NCBI RefSeq assembly: GCF_020165495.1
Contig: NZ_JAIUIE010000003.1
Coordinates: 372,001-436,000, forward strand
Length of the DNA: 64,000 nucleotides
Source of the DNA: Mesorhizobium sp. BR1-1-16
GTDB lineage: Bacteria; Pseudomonadota; Alphaproteobacteria; Rhizobiales; Kaistiaceae
Direction: 5' to 3'
In this document: positions 19,607-30,691 of the stretch, one piece after another
Numbering within the stretch: the first letter of the stretch is position 1
Layout: every line of letters begins with the position of its first letter
Translations under genes and position numbers: made by a program
The notes under the pieces: generated by a model
Databases searched by the model: none
The model's input: only the letters and a program-made list of their open reading frames with translations
What the model was told of the DNA's origin: nothing

Positions 19607-19824
19607 CAAATAAACTCCTTGTCCACCATGATCGGACTGCCGGTTTTTAGGCTGCGCTTGGTTAAATGCGGGTTCACGGACAGGGTTGATCAAAGGTTAA
19701 GCGATTGCGCGATACGCGACTCGGCGCGGCGGAAGCCTTGATCCGTCTCGATTCCGCCAACGCTCGAAAGCAACGGGCGATCCCGGCGGATGAAGGAAAT
19801 TGAGCGGCGCAGCTGGGCGCCGCT
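19607..19824 (-). promoter_or_regulatory. tolB-pal intergenic region
   Basis: This 218-bp gap holds a hairpin directly after the tolB stop (AGCGGCGC / GCGCCGCT, 19803-19824) without a good T-run. Further down the minus strand are TTAACC-containing stretches (near 19696 and 19660) that resemble CtrA half-sites, but none forms a full TTAA-N7-TTAAC box. The gap and hairpin suggest that pal has a promoter separate from tolQRAB. I see no open frame with a ribosome site here. Confidence 0.35.
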
Positions 19825-21198
19825 TCAGTTGATCAGGGGCGACCAGGCGGGATCCGAGCCGAAATTGGGCGTCGGTACGCGGAACTCGTTGTAGCCCGTC
19901 AGGTCGATCGACCAGAGTTGCGGACCGCCCGTCGGGCCTGGGACGTCGCGGAAGAACATCAGCACGCGGCCGTTCGGCGCCCAGGTCGGACCCTCGTTGT
20001 GGAAGCCCTCGGTCAGGATGCGTTCGCCTGAGCCATCTGGCTTCATGACGCCGATGGCAAAGCCATTCGCGGATTGGCGCGTGAAGGCGACGAGATCGCC
20101 GCGCGGCGACCAGACCGGCGTCGAATAGGACCCCTGACCGAACGAGATGCGGGTCGGATTCGAGCCATCTGCGCCCATCACATAGATTTGCTGGCTGCCG
20201 CCGCGATCGGACGTGAACGTGATCTGCGAACCATCCGGCGAATAGGACGGGCTGGTATCGATCGAGGCCGAATTGGTGAGCCGCGTCGTCTTCTTCGAGC
20301 GCAGGTCCATCCGGTAGATGTTCGCGTTGCCCTGGTCCTCGAGGCTCATCACGATGCTTTGGCCATCCGGCGAGAAGCGCGGCGCGAAGGTCATGCCCGG
20401 GAAATTGCCGACCAATTCGCGCTGTCCCGTTTCAATATTGAGCAGGTAAACGCTCGGCTGATCCTGCCCATAGGACATGTAGACAATTTCCTGCGACGAC
20501 GGATTGAAGCGCGGCGTCAGCACCAGATCGTTGCCACGGGTCAGGAAGCGGGCATTGGCGCCGTCCTGATCCATGATCGCGAGGCGCTTGACGCGCTTGT
20601 CCTTCGGCCCGCTCTCGTCGACATAGACGATGCGCGTATCGAAATAGCCGCCGTCGCCGGTGAGCCGCTCATAGATCGCGTCGGCGATGATATGGGCGAC
20701 GCGGCGCCAGTTGTCGGGGCTCGTATAGAATTGCTGTCCCGCCATCTGCTGGCCGGCATAGATGTCCCAGAGGCGGAACTCGGCCTTGAGGCGGCCGTCG
20801 GGCTGGCGCGTCACGCCGCCTGTCACCAGCGCCTGCGCGTTGATGACCGTCCAGTCCTGGAAGCGCGGCGTCTGGTCGGCGCGCGTGATCTTCTCGATGA
20901 ACGAAGCCGGATCGAGCGGCATGAACAGGCCGGAGCGCTTGAGATCCGCCGCCACGACGCCGGAGACATCGGCGGCGAGCTGCGCGTCCTCGGCGGTGCC
21001 GCCGATGAAGGTCGGAATCGCGATCGGCAGCGGCTGGACATTGCCCTGCGTGACGTCGAGGCTGATCAGCGCCTCGGCCCGATCGGCCGTCATCACCCCG
21101 GCAGCGAACATGGTCGCCGCGAGGCCGATAGATGCGAAGGTCAGGCGAATGAAGCGGAGCGGCCCGGCGGCGCGTCTCTCGGCAGCGTGAACCGTCAT
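19825..21198 (-). CDS. tolB: Tol-Pal system protein TolB
   Basis: A 457-residue periplasmic beta-propeller protein that binds Pal and TolA during outer-membrane constriction. The ATG at 21198 gives a long signal peptide with a basic start and hydrophobic core ([20 protein letters not shown]), cleaved after about AEA. Residues 40-160 form the alpha/beta N-terminal domain. The propeller repeats follow, with repeated blade segments such as [32 protein letters not shown] and [10 protein letters not shown]. The order tolQ-tolR-tolA-tolB-pal is intact. Confidence 0.97.
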   Translation of the reverse strand: MTVHAAERRAAGPLRFIRLTFASIGLAATMFAAGVMTADRAEALISLDVTQGNVQPLPIAIPTFIGGTAEDAQLAADVSGVVAADLKRSGLFMPLDPASFIEKITRADQTPRFQDWTVINAQALVTGGVTRQPDGRLKAEFRLWDIYAGQQMAGQQFYTSPDNWRRVAHIIADAIYERLTGDGGYFDTRIVYVDESGPKDKRVKRLAIMDQDGANARFLTRGNDLVLTPRFNPSSQEIVYMSYGQDQPSVYLLNIETGQRELVGNFPGMTFAPRFSPDGQSIVMSLEDQGNANIYRMDLRSKKTTRLTNSASIDTSPSYSPDGSQITFTSDRGGSQQIYVMGADGSNPTRISFGQGSYSTPVWSPRGDLVAFTRQSANGFAIGVMKPDGSGERILTEGFHNEGPTWAPNGRVLMFFRDVPGPTGGPQLWSIDLTGYNEFRVPTPNFGSDPAWSPLIN

Positions 21199-21278
21199 GA
21201 TGGTGTTCCTTGAATCCGAAAGTCTCGAGTTGGGCCGGTCATGCATGAAGATAACGGCGGTGCGGTGACGAAGGCGCA

Positions 21279-22274
21279 TCATCCCTGCGGGCTGAAACGC
21301 ATCTGGACTTCGCTCCACTGGTCATATTTCTCGGCCGGAAGCTGATACGGCCCGCATTGCAGGACTGCGCGCACTGCGCCTTCGGCGGCGACGGTGCCGT
21401 AATTGCTGGCGGGATACTGCTCGATACTGGGCGTTCCATTGACGGTGCCGTCCTGATTGAGCTTGAAGCGGATCGTGACCGTCACCTCGCGCGGATCGGT
21501 CCAGCCGACCGGCAGGTTCCAGCAGCGCTGCACCTGCGAGCGCAGCGCGTCGAGCTCGCTTTGCGACATCATCGCCGTCGGATTGCGCGCCTCTTCGGCG
21601 CCGAAGCTCTCGGGCTCCTGGCTCGCCTGCGTGCTACCGGTCGGCTTCTGGCGGTCGAGCAGCGCCGAAATCTTGTCCGGATCGAATTTTGAATCGGTCG
21701 TGCTCTGCGTCGGCGTCGCCGGCTTCGCAGCGGCCGTCTGGTCGGGCTTCGGCGGCGTCGGCGTTGGCGGGGTCGGCCGAACGCGCGGCTTCGGCGCCGG
21801 TGGCGGCGGCGGCGCTTCGGCAACCTTCTCGGCCTCGGGCGGCTTTGGCGCGACGGCAGGTTCAGGCGACGGCGCAGGCGCCGGCTCGGCCGGTTTTTCA
21901 GGCGCGGCCGGTGTCGGTGGAGGCGTCGCCTCGGCCTTCGGGGCGGGCGGCGTCGGCTCGGCCTTTGGTGCCGGCGGCGTCGGATCCGCCTTGGGCGGTG
22001 GCGGCGTAGAGGGCGGTGTCGGCTTTGGCGGTGGCGGCGTCGGGGCCGGCTTCGGCGAATCCTTTTCAGCCGGCTTGTTCGGCGAGGGCTTGTCCTTGAC
22101 CTCAGCGGTCTTCTTGCCCTTCTGCAGGCTGGTCAGATCGGAGATCGGCACAAGCTCGACCGGCAGCGCCTCGACCGAGCTCGTATCGAACGGCTTGGTA
22201 TCGGGCAGCGCAAAAAGGCCCCAGAAAATAATGAGGAGATGGGCAATGATCGAAGTGATGAGCCCGGTACGCAT
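21279..22274 (-). CDS. tolA: Tol-Pal system protein TolA (proline-rich form)
   Basis: A 331-residue energy-transducing protein. Residues 6-24 form the single inner-membrane helix ([18 protein letters not shown]). Residues 60-200 are a long proline-rich spacer with repeats such as PTPPAPKAE instead of the helical domain of enterobacterial TolA, which makes it look more TonB-like. The C-terminal 90 residues ([20 protein letters not shown], then [14 protein letters not shown]) form the domain that binds TolB/Pal. It starts 5 bp after tolR on the same transcript. Confidence 0.93.
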   Translation of the reverse strand: MRTGLITSIIAHLLIIFWGLFALPDTKPFDTSSVEALPVELVPISDLTSLQKGKKTAEVKDKPSPNKPAEKDSPKPAPTPPPPKPTPPSTPPPPKADPTPPAPKAEPTPPAPKAEATPPPTPAAPEKPAEPAPAPSPEPAVAPKPPEAEKVAEAPPPPPAPKPRVRPTPPTPTPPKPDQTAAAKPATPTQSTTDSKFDPDKISALLDRQKPTGSTQASQEPESFGAEEARNPTAMMSQSELDALRSQVQRCWNLPVGWTDPREVTVTIRFKLNQDGTVNGTPSIEQYPASNYGTVAAEGAVRAVLQCGPYQLPAEKYDQWSEVQMRFSPQG

Positions 22275-22279
22275 CGGGA

Positions 22280-22738
22280 TCAGCCGCCCTGGGAGTCGAT
22301 CGTGACCAACCCGATGTTGCGGTAGCCGGCGCCGGAGATCAGGCCCATGACCTGCATGATCGCGCCATAATTACTGGTCTTGTCGCCGCGCACGAAGATG
22401 CGCTCGTCATAGCCGGTGGTGGCGATCGCCTTGAGCTTCGGCACGAGTTCGTCGGCCGCAATCTCGGTGTCCTGCAGGAAGATCTTGCCCGCCGGGTCGA
22501 TCGTGATCGAAATCGGATCCTTGTCCGCCGAGAGCGCCTTGGCCTCGCTCTCAGGCAGGTTGATCGGAACGCCGGACGTCAGCATCGGCGCCGAGACCAT
22601 GAAGATGATGAGCAGAACGAGAATGACGTCGACGAAAGGCGTGACGTTGATCTCGCTCATGATCGCGGTCGAACGACGGCGACGACGCGCGCCGCGGCGC
22701 CCGCCTCTCCCGCCTGCCCCACCGACGGCCATGGCCAT
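22280..22738 (-). CDS. tolR: Tol-Pal system protein TolR (ExbD family)
   Basis: A 152-residue proton-channel partner of TolQ. After a short Gly/Arg-rich cytoplasmic tail, the single membrane helix reads INVTPFVDVILVLLIIFMV, with the essential proton-carrying aspartate D37. The periplasmic domain includes INLPESEAKALSADKDPISI and IFVRGDKTSNYGAIM. Three base pairs separate it from tolQ. The start could be one or two codons later, because ATG occurs at codons 1 and 3. Confidence 0.96.
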   Translation of the reverse strand: MAMAVGGAGGRGGRRGARRRRRSTAIMSEINVTPFVDVILVLLIIFMVSAPMLTSGVPINLPESEAKALSADKDPISITIDPAGKIFLQDTEIAADELVPKLKAIATTGYDERIFVRGDKTSNYGAIMQVMGLISGAGYRNIGLVTIDSQGG

Positions 22739-22741
22739 TGC

Positions 22742-23455
<714 letters not shown>

Positions 23456-23694
23456 TCGCTTCGAACCTCTCGGGGTTGACCCTCGATGCCTCGGTGCTGA
23501 CCTTGGCGTTTACGAGGTCGGGACCGGCCTGATGCTGATCCCCGCCTGGAAATTATGTCCTTGCAAGCGGCGGGCCGGACGTGAACTCCCGGTGGCTGTC
23601 TCGCCTTCAAATTTGTCGAAAAGAGGGCGTTTCCATCAGGTTTTCGGCCGCTTCCGCGTCGCTTGCTTATAGCGGGAGCATGGTTAATCAATCC
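23456..23694 (-). promoter_or_regulatory. ybgC-tolQ intergenic region, probable tolQ promoter
   Basis: A 239-bp gap without a credible gene. On the minus strand, near 23680-23700, there is TTGATTAACC followed by TATAAG at about 23670. The spacing is short for a standard promoter, but the position fits a tol transcript with a leader of about 200 nt. TTAACC also resembles a CtrA half-site. The leader upstream of tolQ shows no strong terminator. Confidence 0.35.
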
Positions 23695-24147
23695 TTATTG
23701 CGGCGCCGCAGCGAAACGCTCCGCCAGCGCGTCCGGAATACGGCACGGCCGACCGGCCCGGTTGACCAGAACCACCGTCACGGTCGCGTCGACGAGCCGC
23801 TCTCCGTCCCGCATGACCTGCTGCGACAGGATGATCCGCGCCCCGCGAATCTCCTTCGGCCGCGTCACGACTTCGACGACATCGTCGATCCTAGCCGGAC
23901 GGCGGAACTCGATTTCGAGCCTGTGAACGGCGAAGGCGAGCGATTCGCCGGTTTCGCCGGCATCGAGCGCCGCGTGATGGACGCCGAGCAGGCGCACATA
24001 TTCGGTGCGGCCCCGCTCCAGGAAGCGGACATAGGAGGCGTGATAGACGACGCCGGAGAAATCCGTGTCCTCGAAATAGATGCGGATCGGCAGCACATGG
24101 CCATCGGCCGTATGGCGGCCGGACGAGGGAAGATTGGCCTCGCTCAC
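23695..24147 (-). CDS. ybgC: Tol-Pal associated acyl-CoA thioesterase YbgC
   Basis: A 150-residue hotdog-fold thioesterase that hydrolyses acyl-CoA or acyl-ACP thioesters and accompanies tol genes. The active-site motif [26 protein letters not shown] matches the 4HBT/YbgC family, with the catalytic aspartate in EDTDFSG. Its ATG overlaps the ruvB stop (ATGA), so it is translationally coupled to ruvB rather than to tolQ. Confidence 0.93.
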   Translation of the reverse strand: MSEANLPSSGRHTADGHVLPIRIYFEDTDFSGVVYHASYVRFLERGRTEYVRLLGVHHAALDAGETGESLAFAVHRLEIEFRRPARIDDVVEVVTRPKEIRGARIILSQQVMRDGERLVDATVTVVLVNRAGRPCRIPDALAERFAAAPQ

Positions 24148-25178
24148 GGGTCTTCCTCGAAAAGAGGGAGTGGAAGGGCCGGCACGCTCGGCGCGGCAAG
24201 GCCGAGATGCGCAAAGGCATGCGGCGTCAGGACGCGGCCGCGCGGCGTGCGCTGAACCATGCCCTGCTGGATCAGATAGGGCTCGACGATCTCCTCGATC
24301 GCATCCCTCGGCTCGGCGAGTGCTGCGGCGATCGTCTCGATGCCAACAGGGCCGCCGCCGAACGACATCGCGATCGTCGTCAGATAGCGCCGGTCGAGTT
24401 GATCGAGCCCCATCGCGTCGACCTCGAGCCGCAGCAGCGCCTTGTCGGCGATCGCCCGGTCGATGACGCCCGACCCCTCGACGAGCGCAAAGTCACGCAC
24501 CCGCCGGAGCAACCGGCTGGCGATGCGCGGCGTCCCGCGCGAGCGTCGCGCGATCTCGCTGGCGCCATCCTCGCTCATGGCGACACCCATCAGCCGCGCG
24601 CCGCGCGAGACGATGTGTTCAAGCTCGGGCACCGTATAGAACTGCAGGCGCACGGGGATGCCGAAGCGATCCCGCAGCGGCGTCGTCAGGAGGCCCAGCC
24701 GCGTCGTCGCGCCGACCAGCGTGAATTTTGCGAGTTCGATGCGCACCGAGCGAGCCGCGGGGCCCTCGCCGATGATCAGATCGAGCTGATAATCCTCCAT
24801 CGCCGGATAGAGGATCTCCTCGACGGCCGGCGACAGCCGGTGGATCTCGTCGATGAAGAGGACGTCGCGCTCCTCGAGATTGGTCAGAAGTGCCGCGAGA
24901 TCGCCGGCCTTGGCGATGACGGGACCCGAAGTCGCGCGAAAATTGACGCCGAGCTCGCGCGCGACGATCTGCGCCAGCGTCGTCTTGCCAAGACCGGGCG
25001 GGCCGACGAACAGCACATGATCGAGCGCATCCTTGCGTCCGCGCGCCGCCTCGATGAACACCGAAAGATTGGCGCGTGCCTGCGCCTGGCCGACGAAATC
25101 GGCCAGCACCTTCGGCCGCAGCGTGCGGTCGTCATCTTCCTGCTGCTCGGCGCCGCCAAGCAATCGGCTGTCGCTCAT
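24144..25178 (-). CDS. ruvB: Holliday junction branch migration ATPase RuvB
   Basis: A 344-residue hexameric motor that drives branch migration with RuvA. The ATG at 25178 has GGAGGG upstream. Walker A GPPGLGKT lies at 59-66. [26 protein letters not shown] is the Walker B/sensor region, and [21 protein letters not shown] includes the arginine region. The C-terminal winged helix ([39 protein letters not shown]) is intact. It lies downstream of ruvC and ruvA, separated from ruvA by a membrane-protein gene. Confidence 0.98.
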   Translation of the reverse strand: MSDSRLLGGAEQQEDDDRTLRPKVLADFVGQAQARANLSVFIEAARGRKDALDHVLFVGPPGLGKTTLAQIVARELGVNFRATSGPVIAKAGDLAALLTNLEERDVLFIDEIHRLSPAVEEILYPAMEDYQLDLIIGEGPAARSVRIELAKFTLVGATTRLGLLTTPLRDRFGIPVRLQFYTVPELEHIVSRGARLMGVAMSEDGASEIARRSRGTPRIASRLLRRVRDFALVEGSGVIDRAIADKALLRLEVDAMGLDQLDRRYLTTIAMSFGGGPVGIETIAAALAEPRDAIEEIVEPYLIQQGMVQRTPRGRVLTPHAFAHLGLAAPSVPALPLPLFEEDP

Positions 25179-25251
25179 CGTCCCTCCGGCGGCGGCAAGG
25201 CCGCGCTCATCGGCAACGTCCCTAGCAGAGAGATGCTGCAGCAGCCATTGC

Positions 25252-25788
25252 TCATCGCGTCCATCCCGCGGCAGCGGGCGCCAGCGACGCGACACGCCAG
25301 CAGATGAGCGTCGCGATGAGACTGCCGAGCACGACCCAACCGGCGAAGAGCGCGATCCGCGTCGCGCCGAGGAACGGGTGGCCATAGCCGACAACGGCGA
25401 TATCGGCGATGAGCCCGACGGCGATCCCTGTCGCGGCAGCGAATCGCCAACCGACCGTACCGAACAGAATCTGGCGAACCGCGATCGCAGCGCCGGCCAT
25501 CGCGGAGGGCAACAACAGCGCGCCATAGATCATCAGCCAGCCGACACGCAGCAGCACCAGCATCAGTCCGGTCGCGACCACCATCGACGTCGTTGGATCG
25601 AAGCGGCGGCCGATGGTCAGCGCATCGATCGCATCACCGGCAAAGGTCGTCAGGATGACGCCGAGGAACAGCACCGCGCCCAAGACCAATGGCGCGACCA
25701 GCACGAACAACGCCACGCCAACCGTGATCTGGAACAGTTCGCGCCCGCCTGATGGACGCGGCGCGATCTCGGGCTGATGGCCGCTCAC
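25252..25788 (-). CDS. hypothetical four-TM membrane protein between ruvA and ruvB
   Basis: A 178-residue protein not recognised from a named family. The GTG start at 25788 overlaps the ruvA stop (GTGA), which strongly supports translation. Four hydrophobic segments are visible: [60 protein letters not shown] and [20 protein letters not shown]. No catalytic motif is evident. It ends 73 bp before ruvB. Position suggests co-expression with the resolvasome, but nothing in the sequence shows a DNA-repair role. Confidence 0.75.
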   Translation of the reverse strand: MSGHQPEIAPRPSGGRELFQITVGVALFVLVAPLVLGAVLFLGVILTTFAGDAIDALTIGRRFDPTTSMVVATGLMLVLLRVGWLMIYGALLLPSAMAGAAIAVRQILFGTVGWRFAAATGIAVGLIADIAVVGYGHPFLGATRIALFAGWVVLGSLIATLICWRVASLAPAAAGWTR

Positions 25789-26402
25789 CGCGCAAGCTCC
25801 TTGAGGCCGAGGCGGATCAATTGCTCTGTCGTCGCACCTTCGCCGGCATTGCGGGCGGCAGCCGCAACGGCTGTTCCGGCCTGGACCTGCGGATAGCCGA
25901 GATTGACGAGCGCCGAGACCGCATCGGCGATCGGCTGTGGCGCCCGCTTCTCGGAAAGCTCGGTCTGCAAGGCAATCGCGGCGGGATCGGCCGTCGAATA
26001 GGCCGGTGCCTTGTCCTTCAGTTCGGCCACGACGCGCGCCGCCACCTTCGGCCCGACGCCCGGCGCCCGCGCGATCTGCGCCTTGTCGGCCATGGCGATG
26101 GCGGTCGCGAGATCGCCCGGCTTCAGCACACCGAGGATCGCCAGCGCCACCTTGGCGCCGATACCCTGCACGGTCATCAGGAGGCGAAACCACTCACGCT
26201 CGACATCGGCGGCAAAGCCATAGAGGCGGATCATGTCCTCGCGAACATAGGTCTCGATCGCGAGTTGCGCCGCCTCGCCCGGCGCCGGCAGCCCCTGCAG
26301 CGTGCGCGAGGAACAATGCACCTGATAGCCGACGCCGCCGACATCGAGGATGACCCAGTCTTCCCCGAAGGAATCGACGATGCCCTTGAGCTTGCCGATC
26401 AT
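25785..26402 (-). CDS. ruvA: Holliday junction branch migration protein RuvA
   Basis: A 205-residue junction-binding protein that loads RuvB. The N-terminal OB domain starts [20 protein letters not shown]. The two helix-hairpin-helix motifs are around [16 protein letters not shown] and [19 protein letters not shown]. The C-terminal domain III ([18 protein letters not shown]) contacts RuvB. It is separated from ruvC by 130 bp. Confidence 0.97.
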   Translation of the reverse strand: MIGKLKGIVDSFGEDWVILDVGGVGYQVHCSSRTLQGLPAPGEAAQLAIETYVREDMIRLYGFAADVEREWFRLLMTVQGIGAKVALAILGVLKPGDLATAIAMADKAQIARAPGVGPKVAARVVAELKDKAPAYSTADPAAIALQTELSEKRAPQPIADAVSALVNLGYPQVQAGTAVAAAARNAGEGATTEQLIRLGLKELAR

Positions 26403-26532
26403 ATGCTGATGTCCCCGATGGCACTGTAGCGAATCGTAGGTGTCGTGACGGCCTGCGACCGGCGCCGATCCGGCAGCCGCGTCCCGGATGCGCCACGAAT
26501 GAAAACAGGCGGAATCATCTCACAAGCCTGCC

Positions 26533-27042
26533 TCAACCCACCAGCGCCTTCATCCGCGCCAGCGAGACGCGGTGATGGGCGTGGCAGATGGCAACCGCCA
26601 GCGCGTCGGCCGCGTCGTCCGAATCGAAATCGGCCTTCGGCAGCAGCACGCCGACCATCATGCGGATCTGCGCCTTCTCGGCATGACCGGCGCCGACAAC
26701 GGTTTTCTTGACCGAGTTGGGCGAGTACTCGGCAACGGAAATACCCGCCAGCGCCGGCACCAGCAACGCGATGCCGCGCGCCTGGCCGAGCTTCAGCGTG
26801 CCGGCGGGATCCTTGTTGACGAAAGTCTGCTCGACGGCCGCCTCGTCGGGCTGAAAAGCCGCGACGATCTTGGTCAGCCCCTCATGCAGCGCCACGAGCC
26901 GATGCGCCATTTCGCCGTCGAGCGTCGCGCGGACGGTTCCGGCCGCGACATAGGATAGCGTATTGCCGCGGCACTCGATGAGGCCCCAGCCTGTCCGTCG
27001 CAAACCTGGGTCGATGCCCAATATCCGAATCACTGCCACCAT
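26533..27042 (-). CDS. ruvC: crossover junction endodeoxyribonuclease RuvC
   Basis: A 169-residue Holliday junction resolvase. The first catalytic aspartate is D11 in [14 protein letters not shown]. The glutamates of the [22 protein letters not shown] region and the C-terminal acidic pair in [18 protein letters not shown] complete the RNase H-like site. Length is normal. It is first of the ruv genes on this strand. Confidence 0.97.
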   Translation of the reverse strand: MVAVIRILGIDPGLRRTGWGLIECRGNTLSYVAAGTVRATLDGEMAHRLVALHEGLTKIVAAFQPDEAAVEQTFVNKDPAGTLKLGQARGIALLVPALAGISVAEYSPNSVKKTVVGAGHAEKAQIRMMVGVLLPKADFDSDDAADALAVAICHAHHRVSLARMKALVG

Positions 27043-27098
27043 CCTCCAGCACTAGACGAAGATGGCGCGGCAAAGAAGAACGTTCGGTGAACGCCCGC

Positions 27099-27704
27099 CT
27101 AAAGCGGCGGGACGCCGTCCTTCTCCGCCTGGATCGCGCGCGCCGTCAGCGCGCCATCGCCCTGCGGATTGACCATCACGGCGACGAGCGCGCCCGGCTT
27201 CACCAGCGCCATGTCGCCGGGGATGATAGCGACGATGCGCGTATCAGGATCCACCTCGATCGACTGCGCGCCACCGGGGTAGGTCAGCTGCAACGTCGAG
27301 CCGGCCGGATCCGCGGTCACGGTGGCGACCGTCGCATTGGTCATGGTCTGGTTGGGTCCGGCCATCGGATGGTGGCCCTCGCCAACGCCGCGCATGGCCG
27401 CCGAGAAGATGTGCACCTCCTGCGCATGCAGCTTGCCGTCCGCTCCGGCGACGGCAGCGGAGCCGACATAATCGCCGGCCTTGATGTCGGAGAGCTTGCT
27501 GTTCGCGAGCGCCGTGACCGAAAGATGCGGCGGCAGATGGATGGTCTTCTCGGTCCCATCCGCCTGCTTGACGGTCAAAAGGTCGCCGGTCAGCGTCTCG
27601 ACCGTGCCGCGGACGCGGGTTGGCGGAGAGGCGGCAAAGGCAGAGGTCGCAGCAACGAGTGCGACGCCGACAAACAGGCGATTGAAGAGAGTATGCGCGC
27701 GCAT
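27099..27704 (-). CDS. secreted hypothetical protein (DUF5666-like beta domain)
   Basis: A 201-residue protein with a clear signal peptide (FVGVALVAATSAFA, cleavage near residue 24). The mature part contains short beta-strand repeats, such as RVRGTVETLTGDLLTVKQADG and a similar block near the end of the protein. These resemble the OB-like DUF5666 type that often binds metals or ligands. The segment HIFSAAMRGVGEGHHPM is His-rich. Its function is unknown. It precedes ruvC by 56 bp on the same strand. Confidence 0.75.
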   Translation of the reverse strand: MRAHTLFNRLFVGVALVAATSAFAASPPTRVRGTVETLTGDLLTVKQADGTEKTIHLPPHLSVTALANSKLSDIKAGDYVGSAAVAGADGKLHAQEVHIFSAAMRGVGEGHHPMAGPNQTMTNATVATVTADPAGSTLQLTYPGGAQSIEVDPDTRIVAIIPGDMALVKPGALVAVMVNPQGDGALTARAIQAEKDGVPPL

Positions 27705-27805
27705 GATCCGGTTCCGATGGAGGCCCCGGTGGACAGTCTAGCCCAAACGGACGCCCCAAAGGACAGCACGCGAAAATGTGTTGGCGACGTGAGCGGGCGT
27801 CCCGA

Positions 27806-28555
27806 TCAGGCGGCCGTCAGCTTCTGCAACACCTCGTCCGAAACTTCGAAATTGGTGTAGACGGCCTGGACGTCGTCATCGTCGTCGAGCTGGTCGATCA
27901 GCTTCAGCAGCGAAGCTGCCTTCTCTTCGTCGACGGGGACGAGATTCTGCGGCTTCCAGACGGGCTTCACCGACTCGGCCTCGCCAATCTTTTCTTCGAG
28001 CGCCTTGGCGACGTCGCCCATCGCCTCGAAAGCGGCGATCACGACATGGCCTTCCTCGGTGCTCTCGACATCATCGGCGCCGGCTTCGATCGCCGCCTCC
28101 ATGATGGCGTCGGGCGTGCCCGCCTCGGGCTTGTAGGTGATCTGCCCGACATGATCGAACATGAACGAGACGGCGCCGGTCTCGCCGAGCGCGCCACCGG
28201 CGCGGGTGAAATAAGAGCGGACCGCGCTCGCCGTACGGTTGCGATTGTCGGTCAGCGCCTCGACCACGACGGCGACGCCGCCGGGCCCGTAACCCTCGTA
28301 GCGGATCTCGTCATAGTTCTCGCCGTCATTGCCGAGCGCCTTCTTGATGGCGCGATCGACATTGTCCTTCGGCATGTTTTCGGCGCGCGCATTCTGGATC
28401 GCGAGACGCAGCCGCGCATTCATCTTCGGATCAGGCAGGCCGAGCTTGGCGGCCACGGTGATCTCGCGGGCCAGCTTGGCGAACAGCTTGGAGCGCTTGG
28501 CGTCGGCTGCGCCCTTGCGGTGCATGATGTTCTTGAATTGTGAATGGCCGGCCAT
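27806..28555 (-). CDS. yebC: YebC/PmpR family DNA-binding / translation factor
   Basis: A 249-residue member of the TACO1/YebC family. The start [20 protein letters not shown] is the family hallmark. [20 protein letters not shown] and [18 protein letters not shown] are equally typical. Family members have been described both as transcription regulators and as ribosome factors that ease stalling at proline runs; the sequence cannot decide. It heads the ruvC-ruvA-ruvB block, which is a widely conserved neighbourhood. Confidence 0.96.
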   Translation of the reverse strand: MAGHSQFKNIMHRKGAADAKRSKLFAKLAREITVAAKLGLPDPKMNARLRLAIQNARAENMPKDNVDRAIKKALGNDGENYDEIRYEGYGPGGVAVVVEALTDNRNRTASAVRSYFTRAGGALGETGAVSFMFDHVGQITYKPEAGTPDAIMEAAIEAGADDVESTEEGHVVIAAFEAMGDVAKALEEKIGEAESVKPVWKPQNLVPVDEEKAASLLKLIDQLDDDDDVQAVYTNFEVSDEVLQKLTAA

Positions 28556-28652
28556 CGTCCGTCGTCCTGTCAGCTGCGGCGCGGCAGACCCGCGCTCGTC
28601 GTTCGATGGCCGCTTATAGGGGCTGGGCCGCCCGAAATAAAGCCGGCGAGGC

Positions 28653-29897
28653 TCAACCCGGCGGCGGTTTCGCCACCTCGACCGGCGGTTTGAGCCCTGG
28701 CGGGGGCAGTTCATCGGCCGGAGCCGGGCCAGTCATGACAGGCTTTGGCGCCTGGCCATCATGCTTCAGCGATTGCGCAGCGACCGGCGAAGCCACGCTG
28801 CCCGGCGGCCAGTGCGCCGCCTCATCGGTCGCCTTCTTGCGATCGGCATCCGAAAGACGGCCGATGAAATCCTGGAGCCAGTCGTCCTTGGCACCCGCCT
28901 TCGCGGCGATCAGATGCCACTTCGCCGCCTCGACCCGGTCCTGCGGCACGCCGGCGCCGATCGCCAGCATCCGCGCATAGCGATTCTGGCCGATCGGGTT
29001 GCCGGCCTCTGCCGCGCGCTTGAACCATGTCGCAGCAGCAGCTTCGTCCTTGGCGATTCCCACGCCATTGAACAGGCGAATGCCGTATTCGACTTCGGCG
29101 TCCGCATGGCCAGCCGCTGCAGCCTTGCCGAGCCACATCGTGGCGATCGTATCGTCGAGAATGACGCCGTCGCCCGCCGCATAAAGTTCGCCCAGCGCGT
29201 ATTGCGCGTCGGCGCTGCCCTGCGCCGCGGCCCTGCCGAACAGATCGGCAGCCTTCAGCGGATCGCGCGGCCGCACCTCGCCTTCGAGATAAAGAAGGCC
29301 GAGATTGTAGAGCGCGGCGCGGTCGTTCCAGGCCGCCGCCTGCTCGAAGGCGTCGGCCGCCTTGGCCTTGTCCTTCTTGACGCCGCGTCCGTCCAGATAA
29401 AGCAGCCCAAGCGCCAGCTGGGCCGCCGGGTCGCCGCCGAGCGCTGCCTGCTGATACCAGGCCGCGGCGGCGCGGTCGCTCTGCTTGACGCCGAGACCAT
29501 CCTGATAGATCCGCCCGACAAGCGTCTGCGCCGCAGGGTCGCCGACCTTCGCCCGCTCGAGCGCCAGCTTGAAGGCGGTGAGGTAAAGGCCGCGCTGGAA
29601 TGCGCCAAAGGCGGGATCGCCGACATCGACATCGAGACCGCGCCCAGAGCGCAGATATTGATCGGCAGAGGGCAGAACGCCGGCATCCGGCGGCGGCACG
29701 CCGAGCATGGGATCGGGGGGCGGCTGGAACAATTCGGCCTTGCCATCGGGCTCGCCCGCCGGCCCTGCTGCGGGCGCCGGGGTCGTCGTGGCGGCATTTC
29801 CCGCCGGCTTCGGCTCGGGCTTCGGCGGCGCGGCACCGGCTGCCACCGGAACGACGATGCCGAGTGCCAGGACAGAGGCCAGGACGACAAGCCTCAT
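28653..29897 (-). CDS. secreted Sel1-repeat (SLR/TPR) protein
   Basis: A 414-residue protein with a signal peptide ([20 protein letters not shown]). A Pro/Ala-rich linker leads to seven or so Sel1-like repeats from residue 120 to 350, for example [25 protein letters not shown] and [18 protein letters not shown]. The C-terminal tail is again proline-rich. Sel1 repeats act as protein-binding scaffolds; the partner is unknown. Its ATG overlaps the stop of the ThiE-like gene (ATGA). Confidence 0.88.
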   Translation of the reverse strand: MRLVVLASVLALGIVVPVAAGAAPPKPEPKPAGNAATTTPAPAAGPAGEPDGKAELFQPPPDPMLGVPPPDAGVLPSADQYLRSGRGLDVDVGDPAFGAFQRGLYLTAFKLALERAKVGDPAAQTLVGRIYQDGLGVKQSDRAAAAWYQQAALGGDPAAQLALGLLYLDGRGVKKDKAKAADAFEQAAAWNDRAALYNLGLLYLEGEVRPRDPLKAADLFGRAAAQGSADAQYALGELYAAGDGVILDDTIATMWLGKAAAAGHADAEVEYGIRLFNGVGIAKDEAAAATWFKRAAEAGNPIGQNRYARMLAIGAGVPQDRVEAAKWHLIAAKAGAKDDWLQDFIGRLSDADRKKATDEAAHWPPGSVASPVAAQSLKHDGQAPKPVMTGPAPADELPPPGLKPPVEVAKPPPG

Positions 29898-30604
29898 GTC
29901 GCCGCCTCGGGCTGCGCCGCTAGGACAAGGCTGGCTGCGGCTTCGACAGCTGCGGCCGGGCCATCCGGATGCTCCCAGATCGCAGCACGAAGTGCGACGA
30001 ATTCGATGCGCGCGGCCACCGCCTCGGCAATGCAGTCGAGGCTCGTACCACCCATGACGATGGCCGGAATCTCGAACAGTGCCGACCACCAGGCAGCGAG
30101 ATCGAGTGTCTTGTCGTGGATCGCGGCGCCGTCATCGCCGTCGAAGCGACCGAAGAACAGATAATCGCATTCAGTTTCGGCAAGCAGCATCGCCTCGTGG
30201 CGGCTGTGGATGTCGCCGGCACCGACGATGCGGTCGGGCCGCCACTGGTCAACGCCGCGGCGCAGATCCGCGATGCCGCCGGCAACATGCAGCCCGTCGG
30301 CGCCCGCCCGCACCAAGAGGTCACTGTCGGTGAGGATCGCGGCGGCGCCATTCGCCTGCGCGATCGGCACCAGCTTCTCGGCAGCGGCAAGGCGAAGGTC
30401 CGGCGCCAGCCCCTCCGTTGCGATGATCAGCGAAGCCACCGCGCCTGATGCGAGCGCCGCGTCGAGAAGCGGCGCGAAGGTTGCCGCATCGAACACGGGC
30501 GGCGTGATCAGGCAGAGCCGCGCGAAGGGCGGATCGAGCGCCGCACCCTTCTTCTTCTTCGACGATTGCTGCGGATTGCTGCCGGTCTTTGTGGATTTGG
30601 CCAT
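29894..30604 (-). CDS. ThiE-like protein (divergent thiamine phosphate synthase fold)
   Basis: A 236-residue TIM-barrel protein of the ThiE/TenI type. The ATG at 30604 starts a lysine-rich tail (SSKKKKG) before the barrel (FARLCLITPPVFDAATFAPL). Family segments include AAAILTDSDLLVRAGADGLHV and IVGAGDIHSRHEAM. The pyrophosphate-binding TKT-type motif expected after the FFGRF strand is not visible; instead the sequence reads FDGDDGAAIHDKT. It may therefore not be an active thiamine phosphate synthase. It is coupled to the Sel1 protein gene downstream. Confidence 0.7.
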   Translation of the reverse strand: MAKSTKTGSNPQQSSKKKKGAALDPPFARLCLITPPVFDAATFAPLLDAALASGAVASLIIATEGLAPDLRLAAAEKLVPIAQANGAAAILTDSDLLVRAGADGLHVAGGIADLRRGVDQWRPDRIVGAGDIHSRHEAMLLAETECDYLFFGRFDGDDGAAIHDKTLDLAAWWSALFEIPAIVMGGTSLDCIAEAVAARIEFVALRAAIWEHPDGPAAAVEAAASLVLAAQPEAAT

Positions 30605-30691
30605 GCTTCGGCTTCTTGAAAAACCGCCGGACTCCGGCACAGCCTTGTGGCGAAAACGGGACGCGGCGCCAAGGCGCCTACAGTGCCGCCG

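Noticed and set aside
21700-22080. Tandem DNA repeats that could suggest a CRISPR-like or satellite array
   Set aside because: They encode the Pro/Ala/Lys repeats of TolA in frame and have no spacer structure.
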